Notes under the pieces: model-generated
What the model was told of the DNA's origin: nothing
The model's database searches: none
Seen by the model: only the letters and a program-made list of their open reading frames with translations
In this document: in pieces, positions 26,301-39,517 of the stretch
Numbering within the stretch: the first letter of the stretch is position 1
Layout: every line of letters starts with the position of its first letter
From: Nipponacmea schrenckii
Taxonomy: Eukaryota; Mollusca; Gastropoda; Lottiidae
Direction of reading: 5' to 3'
DNA: 64,000 bases
Assembly: GCA_030562195.1 (NCBI GenBank)
Contig: JAUJPP010000006.1
Span: forward strand, 6,448,001-6,512,000
Position numbers and translations under genes: made by a program

Positions 26301-29300
26301 TATCATTTCAAGTCAATTTTGTTTTCACAAAGAAAATTTATGACTATATTTGAGGTTTTAAAATAAAGAGATGTATTTCTTTCCTTGCAGCTCCTCATGA
26401 ATAGTAGCACACCTACATCAACCATTTCAAATCCATGTTGTGAAAATGGTAGAACAATCGGAACTAATCCACATACCGGTCAACCAGTCTGCTCCTGTCA
26501 ATATACTTCAAGTTTATTATCATATCCTAGAGTTCCTGCGTTGGGTGATTCAGTGTACCCAACTTCCGCTTATGCTAGTCAGGGTTATATGCCTCTTGGA
26601 GCTGATCCTTCGGCATTTTACCCTCCTTTGGTAGGTTACTTTTGGCAATAAATCATCACAGCATTACTTAACTTCTCCTTTGTATCGAAAATAGTTTTAG
26701 GAGAGCTAAATGTCAAAAATTAACAACCGGAAGTTGATGCTGATATAGCTGTGAAACAATTAATGCCACCCAGTACCATCTAAATCCAGCAGGCTTTATT
26801 CTCTGCCATGTTTTATTGGCAAAATATGATTTTGAAAGGAAGTTTTGCTTGATATTGATCATACTTTAGAAAATTAAACCTTAGTGACCAAATAACCCCG
26901 GGGTGTGTTTATTCACAGCTCAAGTGCATATATTCTATCACTCTCGATCATACGTTAGGTGAAGTGGTTAAATACGACTGGATGACAATGATAGATGTAG
27001 ACACTTGTACAGGTGTTTTTATGTAACACTACATGGGGCTCTAAATTAAATTTCAATTTTCTACGCAGCTATGTCTAAAACGATCTAATTTGTAATTCAG
27101 TGTCAACAGCTATATATGAGTTACAGTTAAGGGATCTAGTTGTTAATTGTTATTTATCCTTACTTTAGTTTTTAAGCCAAACCCTGCAATAGTTAAAAAA
27201 AGATTTAACGCTCTATTACATCTATCAACCCCGTATATTATCAAATTTAAGATAGGTCACCGGTTCAACACATATTAATTTATTTGTAACAATATTAACA
27301 CTATATTTAGATGTTGTTTGTTTGTTAACAGAATGGCCACTATGATATAAAAGAAGCCGGTGAATCCTGGAGAGGTATCAATCAACCAGCACCATGTTAT
27401 CCATATGATACACCAATGTCCTCGTTTCCGTATTCTAATGCGTAAGTATGTTATTTTTCTTCAGTAGCATCGTGTGCCTCAAAATATCACATCTCAATTC
27501 CCATGGTCTGGGAAGCTCTGTTAATACTTATTCCAATTGCATCCGTCAATTCATTGGATCTTCAACCACACTTCCCTTTCCCGTATTTATAAATCATGTT
27601 TTGAAAAGAATTTCTGCGTATACAACATACCATTAATATGAACCTGTTAAAAAGATTCCTACAATGGTATCTATTAAATAGATACATTCCACTTTTCTCA
27701 ATTTTTTAAATCTTCTAACTTAAATGATATACTTCTAAACAGTATTTGTCTAAAAGTTTTTGTTTTGCGTCGATAATCAATTACAGAATTTTAAAATGAA
27801 AAATAATAATCTTGCACTGAAACAGTGCAGTCTCAAAGATGTCATGTAAAATTGAATTCTTTGACGTTTTAAGTGTGCAAAATGTATTTAAGGTAATTTT
27901 GTGAGGCATATTTGAAATATGACAGTTAATAATAGGATATTTATTTTAATAACTGTCATAATATTGACAATTTGACTCGTGTCAATAAACTAGTGATAAT
28001 ACTATTCTATTTCATATTCTGACAATTATCTTCGACTTAAATTTAATCTGACTTAACAGTGGTGGGAGTTAAAATACGTGATTTTATTAAACTTTAACAA
28101 GCTGATAAATACCCAATATCTTACCTCTAAATTAATAAATAAATAAATCAAGTGGTTTTTATTTACCCCCCTCTTACTGCCATGCTATCTTGACGATAAT
28201 TCGAATTCAAGAGAATTTTGCTATGATGCAAGTCCATATACTCTTTCAGCAAAGGCGAAGGGTCAAACGTCAAACTACTCTTTATTTCAATAATTGGTTT
28301 TTACAATTTCTTGCGTACATCAGACGAAAAGTTAAAAAATATCTTAAGTATGTTAAGCATAAGATGCACATTATGTGAAGTGCCACAATATATTTTCACT
28401 CAAGTCTTATTTATAAGTCTTTTGTATAAGATGTTAATGCAATTATAATTGTATATGGTTTCAGGTACGGTAGTGTAGACCTCAATAGCGCCACACGAAG
28501 AAAAAATGCTACTAGAGAAAATACCACAACACTGAAAGCATGGTTATACGAACACAAGAAAAATCCTTATCCAACCAAAGGAGAAAAAATTATGTTAGCC
28601 ATCATCACCAAAATGACTTTAACTCAAGTTTCTACGTGGTTTGCTAATGCTAGAAGACGACTGAAGAAAGAAAATAAAATGACATGGTCACCGAGAAATA
28701 GATCTGGTGACGATAATGATGATGATGACGATGATGATGGTGACAAAAGTAAAGGGGATAGCGAAGATGACAAAGAAAAAGATGAAGTAAATTTAAAAGA
28801 AGAATGTAAATCACCAGTGGGTAAGACTTTTATTATTTTCTTTGTTATAAATTGAGTTGTTGGTCGGGTTCTGTTGTTCAAACAATTCAAGAATCAATAA
28901 TTATTATGGAAGTCAAGTAAAAATTATTTTGTTATTGAGAAAGTTTCTCAAGTCTTTCTTTTACCTGAATATGAACATTTCAGTGGAAAAGAAAACTCGA
29001 GTATAATTGCAAATCCAAATGTTAGACGTATTAGAAAAAATGATTTCTCTAAATCTTTCAAATACAATTACTTAATATTAACATTCATTGTTCGAAACTA
29101 AACATCGAATGACATTGACAATATAAAAAAAACGAATATTAATTTTATAGAAAATCACGACACTAAAAATCTATTTATTCCAATAATAGGCCCTTTTTCA
29201 GATACTCATTTCAAAATGAAATGTATAAAATGAAAAATGCCTATGTTAATGTATCATAGAAAATTGACAGTGAGTGGTTATTGAATAAAATTAGGTAATT

Positions 29301-31687
29301 TTACCAAAATCTTTACACAAATTTATCAAAATTTATGCTAGTTTGTTCAAATTAGGATAGCTATGTGGACCAGATGACAATTATACCTGGCTCTTCCATC
29401 AAACTGTCACCCCTTGTAGTATACCTGTAATTAATCACCTGTCATTTGAATAAGGTTGGGGTAAACGACAACAGGTACGTGAATGTATACTACATTCAGC
29501 AAAATTTCTAGTAAATTAACATAAATTAAGAAATAGAAATTTAAAAAAGAAAAATATATTGAGATTCATTTAATGACCTCCAAAGGCTGAATATTCTACA
29601 AAAAACGATTGCAATTTCGTTTTTCAAAAACAAAAACAAAAAATCAATGAAACGTAATCCTTGCGTTCATCAATGTTCATAATATTCAAATCGGCGTAAA
29701 ATTCCGGAAATTCAAACCAACAATAGTTTTACAACCAGATTAGCAATTTGATAGAAACTGAATTTTATTTCACAATAATAAAAAGTGCTAAAATATTGTC
29801 AGACACGACTGTGTATTGGAGTTGGAATAAATTGTAAGATTTGAACTACGTGTAATCAATATTAGTGAAGAATGGTTCTCTATTCTCTAGCCATTTCTCT
29901 TAAACGATATTCTATGTTGTTCTGCTGATTACGTTACTCGTGTATAATGAAGTTAAAGGCCACTTTACGGTACTTATTAATTCCAAACCATTTATTAGGC
30001 ACATTTGAAGACATGATAAAGACGAGTGTGTAACCTTCTATTATCGTCAATTATCAGGTCGACTGAATTCTCTCCCTTGACACAAAACAAGATCTTAATT
30101 TGAGTTATTAAAAGCCACTAGTCTGTAATTAGCATATTAACATTAACGACATTGTTCTATAAAGTTGATCAAGTCACAGAGCAGAAAATTCAATGACAAT
30201 TGATCATGGAGCAAATCTCCGAGGAAGGGGTTAAAAGTCAGTCAGTGATTTAGATTTAAAAGTCTATATCTCGAACATCTGAACCGGAAATGCCGTTTTC
30301 TGAAGCTTCTTGTGGATTACATAGATACCTATCATTTCTGTCCACACGTATTAAGTTTATTGAATCTTAAAATTAAATAACTTTAACCATTCCTTGCTTC
30401 CTACAATTTGTTCACACCCAGTTGAAGATTTTTGTGGTTTTGGTTCGTCATAAATTTGTCACATTTAGATGTAAAAATGATATTTAATATTAAATGTGTC
30501 TTGATATTGAGAAGGAAAAATTTTCCCACAAAATAAAAATAAGTTATGATGATGTTATGTAGATGAAAATAAAACAAACTATTTAGTACCTTAACTGGTA
30601 CGCATAACCTTTGACCTGTCAGAATAACCTTAGAGATAAAAGCGCCATCTAGTCTGACATTAGCTATAGTTAAGATATTGTTTACGAGATAACTAGTGTT
30701 TTACTGTATTTTATAATGTTTTACGAGTTATTTTTGTAACTATTTCTTATTTATGGGTCCAAAAATTCCATATTACACACTTGGTGACACCAAAACACAA
30801 TATCGACTTATACCATTTTAACAGTTCCAAAAGATGGATGTCTTATCAAAACATGCCAGCAAGTCCCATAGTTTAGGTTATATTACCATGTATAATTTGA
30901 TCCCGTCTCCTTGCAATCTAGAAGAAAGCAAAACTCGAAGTAGAAAAGATATAATTTGTTCTTATTTGGTCGTTGCAGACACAAAATGAGCAATGACTTT
31001 GCATAATTCAACATTATTCAATATATGTATAGCATTTGTTTTTTTCTCATTATAGGAAAGCCTAATTTTCCTGTAACCCACAATGATCATTCTTCACTCT
31101 TCCATGAAGATACAAACAAACCAATAAATGGCGGAATTTCCTGTTCCGGTAACCTCTCGTTGGCCTCATCCTCGCTAGTGGGATCAGCTATGGGTGCGGC
31201 ACCGTCAGGTATGAGGACTCAAAATCTTGGTGCCTCACCAATGGACACGAAGCGCCCAGACTCTCTATGTTCAAACAGCAACGATTCTGGATTGAGTGAT
31301 GTAAACTGTAATTATAGTGATGTTCATAATTTAGAAAATGGAATGAGGCCTAAAATATGGTCATTAGCTCACGTTGCAACATCTAAAGCTGGATTTCTAC
31401 CTCCACCCATGGCTCGTGGACTTGTATCAAATGACCAGAATCATGAAATGAAAGAACTGAGTAATACTCATTTGTGGGGTGATATGGGTGTAAGTAACAA
31501 TAGACAAAATTCATTTTCATCAATGTCAAGTTGCTCATTAAATAACAGTGGTATGATGAGACAGGAACCTTCGGCCTTTACTCCAAATATTAACCCATTA
31601 TCTTCCCCAAATTCAAATCCAATACCACCAAATATCAATCCTTATTCTCAGCTATATAATTGTCCACCAAGAGTTCCTCTTGATTGA
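20275..31687 (+). CDS. Irx: Iroquois-class TALE homeobox transcription factor, five coding exons
   Basis: The coding sequence is 20275-20325, 26391-26630, 27332-27441, 28465-28820 and 31056-31687. All introns are GT...AG, with phases 0, 0, 2 and 1. The exons sum to 1389 nt: 462 residues plus TGA, with no internal stop. Domains seen: a short N-terminus; a Cys motif region (about 33-60) with NPCCENGRT and GQPVCSCQY; a TALE homeodomain at about 144-206 with NPYPTKGEK (TALE loop) and [14 protein letters not shown], including the alanine at homeodomain position 50 typical of Iroquois; an acidic Asp/Glu stretch (about 216-246); [13 protein letters not shown] at 350-362, matching the KPKIWSLA-type motif of Irx proteins; and a Ser/Asn/Pro-rich tail. 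By family, the product is a nuclear DNA-binding regulator of patterning and neural development. Length is usual for the family. The class is near certain; orthology to a particular Irx paralogue cannot be decided here. Confidence 0.95.
20326..26390 (+). other. Irx intron 1 (6065 bp)
   Basis: Phase-0 intron from GTAATT to a pyrimidine-rich acceptor ending TTTCCTTGCAG. No coding exon or recognisable transposon is visible. A degenerate AT-rich repeat lies at about 22480-23170. The short ORFs here look like random open frames. Large first introns of developmental regulators often hold enhancers, but I cannot point to one. Confidence 0.85.
22480..23170. repeat. Degenerate tandem repeat in Irx intron 1
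   Basis: Related words recur at irregular spacing: ACAATTCAAGTAAT (about 22707, 22755 and 22878), CAACTAATATAACAT, and AATTCAGTCAT or AATTCAGGCAT. The pattern suggests an old, heavily mutated minisatellite. Borders and period are not sharp. Confidence 0.4.
26391..26630 (+). CDS. Irx: Irx coding exon 2
   Basis: 240 nt, 80 codons, phase 0 at both ends, residues 18-97. The acceptor is TTCCTTGCAG and the donor is TTG|GTAGGT. It begins LLMNSSTPT and holds NPCCENGRT followed about 15 residues later by GQPVCSCQY, then a Tyr/Pro/Ala-rich run ending AFYPPL. A Cys-Cys pair plus Gly-Arg after the start exon is shared by Irx proteins; the VCSCQY extension is like what I recall of fly Araucan/Caupolican. 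The open frame continues a few codons past the donor, but that extension (VGYFWQ, stop) is intronic. Confidence 0.93.
26631..27331 (+). other. Irx intron 2 (701 bp)
   Basis: Phase-0 intron, GTAGGT to TTTGTTAACAG. No internal feature recognised. Confidence 0.85.
27332..27441 (+). CDS. Irx: Irx coding exon 3
   Basis: 110 nt encoding residues 98-133 plus two bases of the Ala134 codon. It starts [13 protein letters not shown] and contains [18 protein letters not shown]. The donor GC|GTAAGT is near consensus. It corresponds to the linker just before the Irx homeodomain, where vertebrate proteins have a YYPY...YG tract. The exon is invisible as an ORF from ATG and was found by frame and splice matching between exons 2 and 4. 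Confidence 0.9.
27442..28464 (+). other. Irx intron 3 (1023 bp)
   Basis: Phase-2 intron, GTAAGT to ATATGGTTTCAG. The ORF at 28190-28378 inside it has no family resemblance and no splice support. Nothing else recognised. Confidence 0.85.
28465..28820 (+). CDS. Irx: Irx coding exon 4, homeodomain exon
   Basis: 356 nt encoding residues 134-252 and the first base of Gly253. The whole homeodomain is in this one exon: RRKNATREN at the N-terminal arm, [20 protein letters not shown] (helix 1 and TALE loop), [19 protein letters not shown], then [13 protein letters not shown] (recognition helix with Ala50, Asn51 and Arg53). MTWSPRNRS follows, as in other Irx proteins, then a seven-Asp run and further acidic and lysine residues. 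The donor is CCAGTGG|GTAAGA. The ATG at 28592 is an internal methionine, not a start. Confidence 0.97.
28821..31055 (+). other. Irx intron 4 (2235 bp)
   Basis: Phase-1 intron, GTAAGA to an acceptor with a strong pyrimidine tract (TTTTTTTCTCATTATAG). It contains a CTCF-like core at 30642-30654. No additional coding exon seen. Confidence 0.85.
31056..31687 (+). CDS. Irx: Irx coding exon 5, C-terminal region and stop
   Basis: 632 nt: the last two bases of Gly253, residues 254-462 and TGA at 31685-31687. It holds [17 protein letters not shown], then [13 protein letters not shown] at 350-362, the Irx C-terminal motif (KPKIWSLAEIATS in vertebrates), then a tail rich in Ser, Asn and Pro ending PPRVPLD. 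The open frame extends about 30 nt upstream of the acceptor into the polypyrimidine tract; the ATG at 31025 is intronic. Confidence 0.94.
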
Positions 31688-32812
31688 TTATGTGAATCGA
31701 AGATGACTTAACAACTAGGATTTTCTATTTATCACAATTGTTGACATATTCCACCTCCAAAGATCCTTTCCATCAGTTTACTGTGTACATTAATTAAAAT
31801 AACTGATTAATTGTCTGAAAGAGGCCCTATTAAGGTGAGGTTTATATGATGGATTGCCTCTTAGTTACGACTGAGTGTGTTAATCCTATACAATATTTGA
31901 TGTGAAGTGGGCTTAATGATATTAGATGTTAGCGCCACCTTTTGACAAATGGTGGTATTAAGGAGAGGTAATGTGATAGTGTAATTGAGTGAGGATCAAT
32001 GTTTATAGTAATTGAATAAATATGGTTTCAAATTCAGACCTTAATTATAATTGGATACAACTTACAAAATAAACATTGGATTGGAAAACCTACAAGCGTC
32101 GATGGTGCATACAGAATACACCTATTTATTTAAATAAAAGGTTTCGTACATGTTTACAGTGAACATTGTGGCGGATGTGCGTGAAACTTTTAAATTAGGC
32201 AAAGCACTTTGTTGCCCTTTCCTGTTTCGATATTACAGTAGCACTTGCAATAAATGCATCGATCTAAGTTACCATTGCGAAATAGAAAATAAAAAATATT
32301 ACAAATGGTCCAAAGGGTAAATTTATAATGTATTTATGTAAATTTTATATTTTTTGTTGTTATTGTATATAATATTTTATCTTGTATATTTCTATTTACT
32401 ATCTCTAGTCTGAGTTTCATTTTTATTTCATATTTGTACACTTATTTTTATTTTGGATCAAGAAACCACGAAAGTGAAATGATCACTATATAGTTTCTTA
32501 TACAACTAAAATTCGCAAAACTTGCTTATTTGAGAATAAACTGTATTGTAGGAATAATATTTGTTGTTGAGCCGTGGATTTGATATCTGTACTGTATCTG
32601 TATTTGCATTTTTAAATGTTATGAACTGATGTGAAAGGCAAGGCGTGTATGGTTCAGTGTTATTGTTAGTATGCAAGATTAATTCTTCAAAACATGAACT
32701 CAGTTATGTACATGCCCGTGTTTGTTTTCACGTGCAATAGGTTGTTTAAATAATACATATTATATTATGTTTTCAATGGCTAATAAATCATTATGAAGAA
32801 TGTTAATCACAT
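31688..32812 (+). other. Probable Irx 3' UTR with candidate poly(A) signals
   Basis: No ORF of note follows the stop. AATAAA hexamers occur at 32015, 32535 and 32782. The last is the best candidate: a GT-rich stretch (TTGTTGTTGGTG) starts about 30 nt after it, giving a cleavage site near 32800-32812. The 32535 signal also has a TTGTTGTTG element downstream, so alternative ends are possible. Confidence 0.5.
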
Positions 32813-35800
32813 GCCTTGTTGTTGGTGCCTTGCAACTTTTATATGTTCAGGTGTAAAAAACAAAACAATCGGAAGCCCTCGGAAACAATAGAACTTTTTA
32901 AATCTTTCTATTCCTTCTAATAATCATGACAATGGAACAACTGTATTTCGGTTCAACATTGAACATAAAATCATATGAAGTTGACAAGGAGTAAACTACT
33001 TCTCTAGTTTGAGGTATTGTAGTCAGTTGTTGTATGATAAGACTTGAATTCCAAGATAGGAAGTTTCAAGTCAATTTAGACAAGACGTGAGAAATGACTA
33101 GAAAAAGATTTAAAGTAAAAATCAATGTAATTCGAAGATAAAATTCACGTTATAACATCTGTTAACAAGTGATAGAATTATTTTCTATAATCTCCTTATT
33201 GTCTTCTTTAATAGTCTTTTGCAGTCCTATGTATCTCAATTCATGAATTCCCAAAACGAGCTATAATCGTATTGAGACCTTATTCTTTCTGTTCCAGATT
33301 TTAAACAACTTTATGTGTTAAAGAGTTAACATTGAATCAGAAATATATGTATCCCCTCCAAGACATCTACATTCCTAGATTTAATATTTTCCTTTTCATG
33401 TGGAACGCCCAAATGTTTCACCAAAGTCTCCCAAAGTTACTGATATTGCCAATCGTGACTTCCAATAGGTATGGCGGTTAGAGCAATGATCTGAAATAAT
33501 ACTTTGTATTCAATGTTTCAATAATGTTTTATAAATATCTATAATTTCCTATCGCGACACATTGATTTGCCGATAATTTTGTCAGTACTACATTTTCTAT
33601 ATTTCAGAAATCCGGTCATAATTTCTAAACTACTTTACACATTTCAATTAGACCCCCTCATAATCTGATACCTCACTTCATTAAAGGTGAATACATTATA
33701 GTTATGTTATTTCCAATTATCCCCCTTGAATATCAACCATCAAATTAAACAATAGGGGTCGCTGATATAACAATAGAGGTCGCATTAGTTTGACAAGAAA
33801 ATACCCGGATTATATTTAATCGATACAGTGCCTTTAGAATCTAACTGCAGGCGACGTGAGAGAAAAGAAAACTTCAGTCTTTGTGTAAAAAGTGAATTGA
33901 AAAGCTTGTTGAATTAAGACAAGGTAGTCATGAGAATAGGCAACTAAACAATTGTTCTACAATTGAAAAACATCAATACAATCTATTGTTCACAATATTT
34001 GATTATCAAAATGCTTTTATTTTTCTGTCACTTTTCTCTGATTGATCAACAGAGAAATGAAGAGGCCTGCTACTTCTCTAACAAGTTAATTAAGGGCTTT
34101 TATTGTTTGTATTTTTATTATTCTTGGTATAACCACCTTTCTATAGGAATAATAGAATCCTCTACCAGTAGCACTCGATACTCTTCCTTAAAATTAAAAT
34201 AATATTAGTCGCTTCTTGACTTCCAACAATAGAATCAAATCACGAAGAAATATTTAGGTTGGATAAATAACAGAAGGCTGGCAAAGCTTACAGGTACTGT
34301 CCTGTTTCTTTTAACTTTTCTAAAAACTCACTTCTTTTTGATGGAAGAGCATACTCTTTTCATTGATTAGAAAATCATGAATTCTTTCTCTTGTCAAAAA
34401 GACAATACATACATATTGGCGTTGCATACTGACCAAATTTAAGAGCAAATGAAAAAAAAATTATCTCCGATTATTTAATATGGTTTTGTGAATAAATGAT
34501 AGGAAACTATTTCGATACATGGAACTCATTACACAGACTAAATTTCACAGCATGAATGAAAATAATTAATATAATTTTATCTTTTTATTTGACACTTAAT
34601 CTAATTGAATGTGTAAAATGTTTTGTGAGAGTTTACACATGTATATCTCCATGTTATCTAAGGGGAATAATTTCGTCTAGAAAACTGTTTGAAATAGAAA
34701 ATGTGGCCACCTCCTAGTTGAAGGTTGTATTAATCATGGTAAGAACTATAGAAGCTTATCAAGTGTAGCACTCTATAAACTTTAAGGAAACACATGATAT
34801 AATATATTATGTCAGTTAAAAAGTCGGGATTATCTTACAGGGTATATATCTTTATTTTCGAGTAGGATAATAGACTCCTTTATAATCTTCTTGATAATCA
34901 TTAACATTGATGACTTGTATTCCAGGTTTCTATCTATCTATATTCTTAAAGATATATAGCAGCAATTCTTGAATAATCCGACAATCGTACACGTATCTTC
35001 AAAAACGAAACATTTCGATCGCGTTATCTCTTTACAAATGATGAATTTGATGCTGAAAAGAACGATTTCATTTTAAAGTTTGAACCATAAACTAACTCAT
35101 CAATTTTTGATAGTGACCGGGGCCATCAACTATAACATTTGGTTTCAATGAGGACTTGGGACAACACTGACGATAAAGTTCATTTTAGCAGGTTCGCTTA
35201 CAATTACTGTCGTCTTTTGTGTCGAATACAAATAAAACTCGATTCAAGGGAACCTGTCTTGTATCTTTTTAACCGATAACTTTACGAACCCTCTACGTTT
35301 TTAGCGGTTAATAAACGTCAATTGTTATCTGCCAATTGACAGACAAAAGAAGAAGCAGTTTCTCTGTAATCTGATCATAGTTTTTATTATGTGGTAAAGA
35401 GAGAAAGTTAAATCAAATGAAGCCTTATCACTTTCAGTAAACGTTTTTTTCTGACAAGATAATAACGAAAAAAATATTTTCAATCTTTGATGCTTTCTCC
35501 GTAGTTACATGGGTCTGAAATTTGATCAACTTCTGTTGTCTTTCTGTCTCAGCCTAGTCACCTGATATCTGCACCCCTTGGTTTAATATGACTGGTCAAT
35601 ATGTCTTTACTTTGTGACAAGTTACCGTGTGTTATAATCTGGAATGGGTGAGTTTGATGAATGGACAAAATATCAGCATACATAAGCATGCTTTCTTTCT
35701 TATAATATAGTCAAGTTTGGAATGACCTTTTAAACATGTACGAAGTAGAAGTACGGAGATCATGTCTTATTGAAACTACATAATTAGTTGACTGCAGTAA

Positions 35801-38800
35801 TAAACTTATTGTAAACATTCATAGTGGGAGAATATCTAATTGAACAGAATTTAGGTATATGAAGAAATGTGCTGTATAGAAAAAGACAACGTATAATCTT
35901 TTGGCATAACGAAAATATATTTTTTTATTGCATCTAAAAGAAATTATTTATTGTAGTATTAATAACTTTTTGCCACGATCATATAATTACATATTCATAC
36001 GACGACATATTCTATGTAAAGGCTACCCCCCCTGTATACAAAGACCAGAGTATTACATGATGTAAAGTCATGTTAATCATATCAACTAAATGAGGTATTT
36101 GTGTTAAGATTTAGAGAAATCGAAAGTAAAATTGACGTCTATTAATGTCGCTTACCAATCAATTAGGTACAATAAGTACTTATCGCTTGATAGTCTGGTT
36201 AATCAAACATAAAACTAATAACTTCCAAACCTATTTTACACAGAAGTGTGAAGAGCGGAAGAACATTTGAATATGAATAAAAGAAGTGGTCTAGAAGGGT
36301 GAAGTAATATTTAGATATTGATGACGTAGAGGGTTCAATAAGTCTCAATGATGTGTAAGGAGGGAAAGGTTAAGAAGAGTTTTTCTATGCTATATTGTGA
36401 TGAAGTGTCGGTTCTACAGTATTCCATAGAATAGAAAACATGGAAACTACATTACTTGAGAAGTGTGTGAGCATAATGAATTATTATAGGGTTATAACAT
36501 TGAACACATTTTATTAAAAGGCCAACAGAATCCATTAAAATCACACCCGACTAATTGCCAGTCTCTTTAGATCTCTTTAGTTGATGTCCGCCATCTTTGA
36601 TTTTATCTAATTTGTTTGATCGATTTCACTGCCGGTTGCTTTGAATCGATCTTTATATTCGATTAACAGGTCTTCGCATTTAGACAGGAAATTCATTTAA
36701 AACCGGATGACCGTGTCTATTATTGGTGATAATTCGCGCCAATAAATATGAAACTTGAAGCCGACAACCGATAAATGGCGCAAAACAGGAACTCGGTGCA
36801 GGCGGAAAAGATTGGAAAATAATGGTGGGTAAAATGTTTAATGGAGGGAAATTATTCCGATCGTCTGTTGGCTTGCTGTTAAAATAAGGATAGTATTAAT
36901 CTATAAATTCCTGTTGGAGACAAAACATTAATTACCATGGCAACACGAACAAAGTGATCTGATATTTTTAACATATGATAGACATGTAAGATAAGTTAGG
37001 CTAGAAAATTACAAGCGATTTATTAAACGATTATACATCAATACAATTATCACAAGGTTCAAACGTCACGTTACAACATCTCTTTTGTCTCGATTATGTC
37101 CAGAAATAGATCAACAATTCATTGTAATAGTCTGCAATGGGTAGATTTTACAAGATGCACTCATAGATAATAACTTTCTGAACTAAACTAATATTAAAAT
37201 AATTTTACAAACAATTTTCAGCAAACACTATCACAAATTAAAGCACTCACATGGCGCATACACCATAATCTCATGGAAACATATAGGTTTCACTATGCAA
37301 ATTTTGCTTTGTTGCCTCAGTTGTTTTTTATATTTATGTATATTTCAACATGGATAAAAAAAGTTCTTCTAAATTTAAAGCACGAAATAGAACCTATTAC
37401 TCACCAATATAATCACAACGACAGCACAGGATTAAGCTAACACATGTACAATGAATTAAAGCTACTGCCTAGATCTAAATTTTAAAAATGTCTACTTATT
37501 ATAAATTATAAATTCTGGAATGTGTTCTAGTCCAAGATCGAAGAAAGTGTCTGCATAATGGATCATAAAAGCTGAGAACAGGATTGTTATGCTAAAGATG
37601 TTCGACAGCAATTACAAATCATGTAAATCAGTGATCAGTTTAGACTGGATGATGTTTCACTAAGAAAATTAATCATATTAGTAGAATATGAAGTAAGGGA
37701 TATGATAATAAAATAACACAAATCATATTACTATAACACGGTTATTCCATTAACAGTTAGTCAATATACATTATATTAGCCATATTTTATATATGTCATC
37801 TTATCATTCTAGAAAGTCCAACAAATATCCATCAAAACTATCGCCTTATTATATAAGGTAATATTCAATGTCTTCTGAATCTCTGTGGCTTTCTGGCGGG
37901 CTGAAACTTTTAATTAAGAAATCTAGCGAATATCGAATCGGTGATACACTGGTTAAAACTAGCGTCATAAATATTATTATAAATATAGACGTTGGTTCAT
38001 TCTGTTTTCAATGTTAAAAGTGACAAGAGACTAATTGGAGAAATAAACTCTTGTAATTTTGTAATTGTACAATACCTTTTGGGTCTGAGAAACTAAAGTA
38101 TTCGAGAGAGAGAACATTTCAATCGTCTTCAGAATCTGAGACAACTTCTTAAAGATTCCAGAGTCTTTTGATCAACGATTGGCTATCTCCGAAATCATAT
38201 CAAAAGAACTGACAGGATCCTGGGTCATGGGGTTGCGGTAATATTCCGGAAGTAAAGCGACTCATCTATTTAACAAATAGAAACCAAATCGACCTTGCTT
38301 TCATTAAGGCTAATAAACGTTAAGTGACATATTTGAATTTTCATCGAGTGTCTTCACGAAGGCAGCTGTTAGCTAATCACCAAGACGATGGAGCCACACG
38401 CCCGTCACATTTACTTTAATTAAAAAGTTACTCTGTTCTGAATTAGACGAAGATTTTTTTATTTCTGTATCGCGATCTAAAATTATGAATATATCAACCA
38501 TCGGTCATTTTAGATTTTCCTCATTTATTAGCAAAATGTTAATAGGTCACGCTGATTGAAGCACGTGCAATTGTTCTTAATGCACTATTACTAATAAAAC
38601 TTTCGACATCTTAGTAAACATTGTCGACTTCTGGTGACACTTTATGCCAGAAAAGAGCTAATAAGTTGGAAGAATTTTCTTAATCAATGAACCTTTGATT
38701 AAATAAATTGACATCTCATTACCATTAAAATGACTGACAGACAAATTTCTTAAAAGTATTATTTATACGTCCTGAAAACCCCATGAATCGCATGAAACAG

Positions 38801-39517
38801 TTAAGGCGGAATATAATAGCTTGTTTCAGGCGTAGAATTAGTAAATTTTGTTTAAATTTAAACTTGTTTTGCAAGTATATTTAATTTTTTTTAAAGGGCT
38901 TCTTTACCCCGGGCAAATTAGAAAATAGATCTTTTTCGAAATAACAATTCTACTTTTTACTGTAGGCGAAAGTAAAACCTTGGTTCATGAAAAGTAAATT
39001 GTTCTGTCAACTTCAGTCGTTCTGCTCATAATTGCACCTCTTGGCGCCAAGGTATCAGTTTACGTAATTTCCGTTAGTTTTATTGCCCCGCACTTAATTA
39101 TTGATCACGTGTTCCACGGTAAATTACAGAGTTGTTCGAAAATAATTTAGAAATTTTGTCTGCACATTTTGTCAATTAAAGAGTAATTAAGATGTAAAAG
39201 GGTGTATTATTTATATTGGAATAAATACTTAGCTATAACATGAATTTAAGTGGCGACAGAAGCATGTTAAATAATATCTATTACATAGTAATATCTATTA
39301 AATTAAAGAGTATACACGCGACAGATAAGAACTTTGAGATAAGAAATGAACCGGATGAAGGAAAATGAAAAAAATTGCATTATTACTGAGTTCCTGTAAC
39401 CTTTGGCTGTTTTAAAGGACGGTTTCATACTTGTTATAATTACATTGGTTTTCTTAATGAAACATACATAATGTTTTCATGTTAAAATTACATGAAACAC
39501 TTCATATATATATATAT
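32813..39517. other. Gene-free region downstream of Irx
   Basis: No coding exon recognised. A patch at about 36585-36830 is richer in G+C and in transcription-factor-like words (GCCATCTTTG, ATTCGCGCCAATAAA, ATGGCGCAAAAC) than its surroundings and may be a regulatory element. GAAGCACGTG occurs at 38558-38567. Confidence 0.5.

Noticed and set aside
28624..28890. Minus-strand 88-codon serine-rich frame
   Set aside because: It is the complement of the Irx homeodomain exon; the serine run mirrors the Asp codons.
31025..31055. ATG at 31025 as an alternative start for the last Irx exon
   Set aside because: It lies in the polypyrimidine tract and acceptor of intron 4; the frame there only happens to be open.
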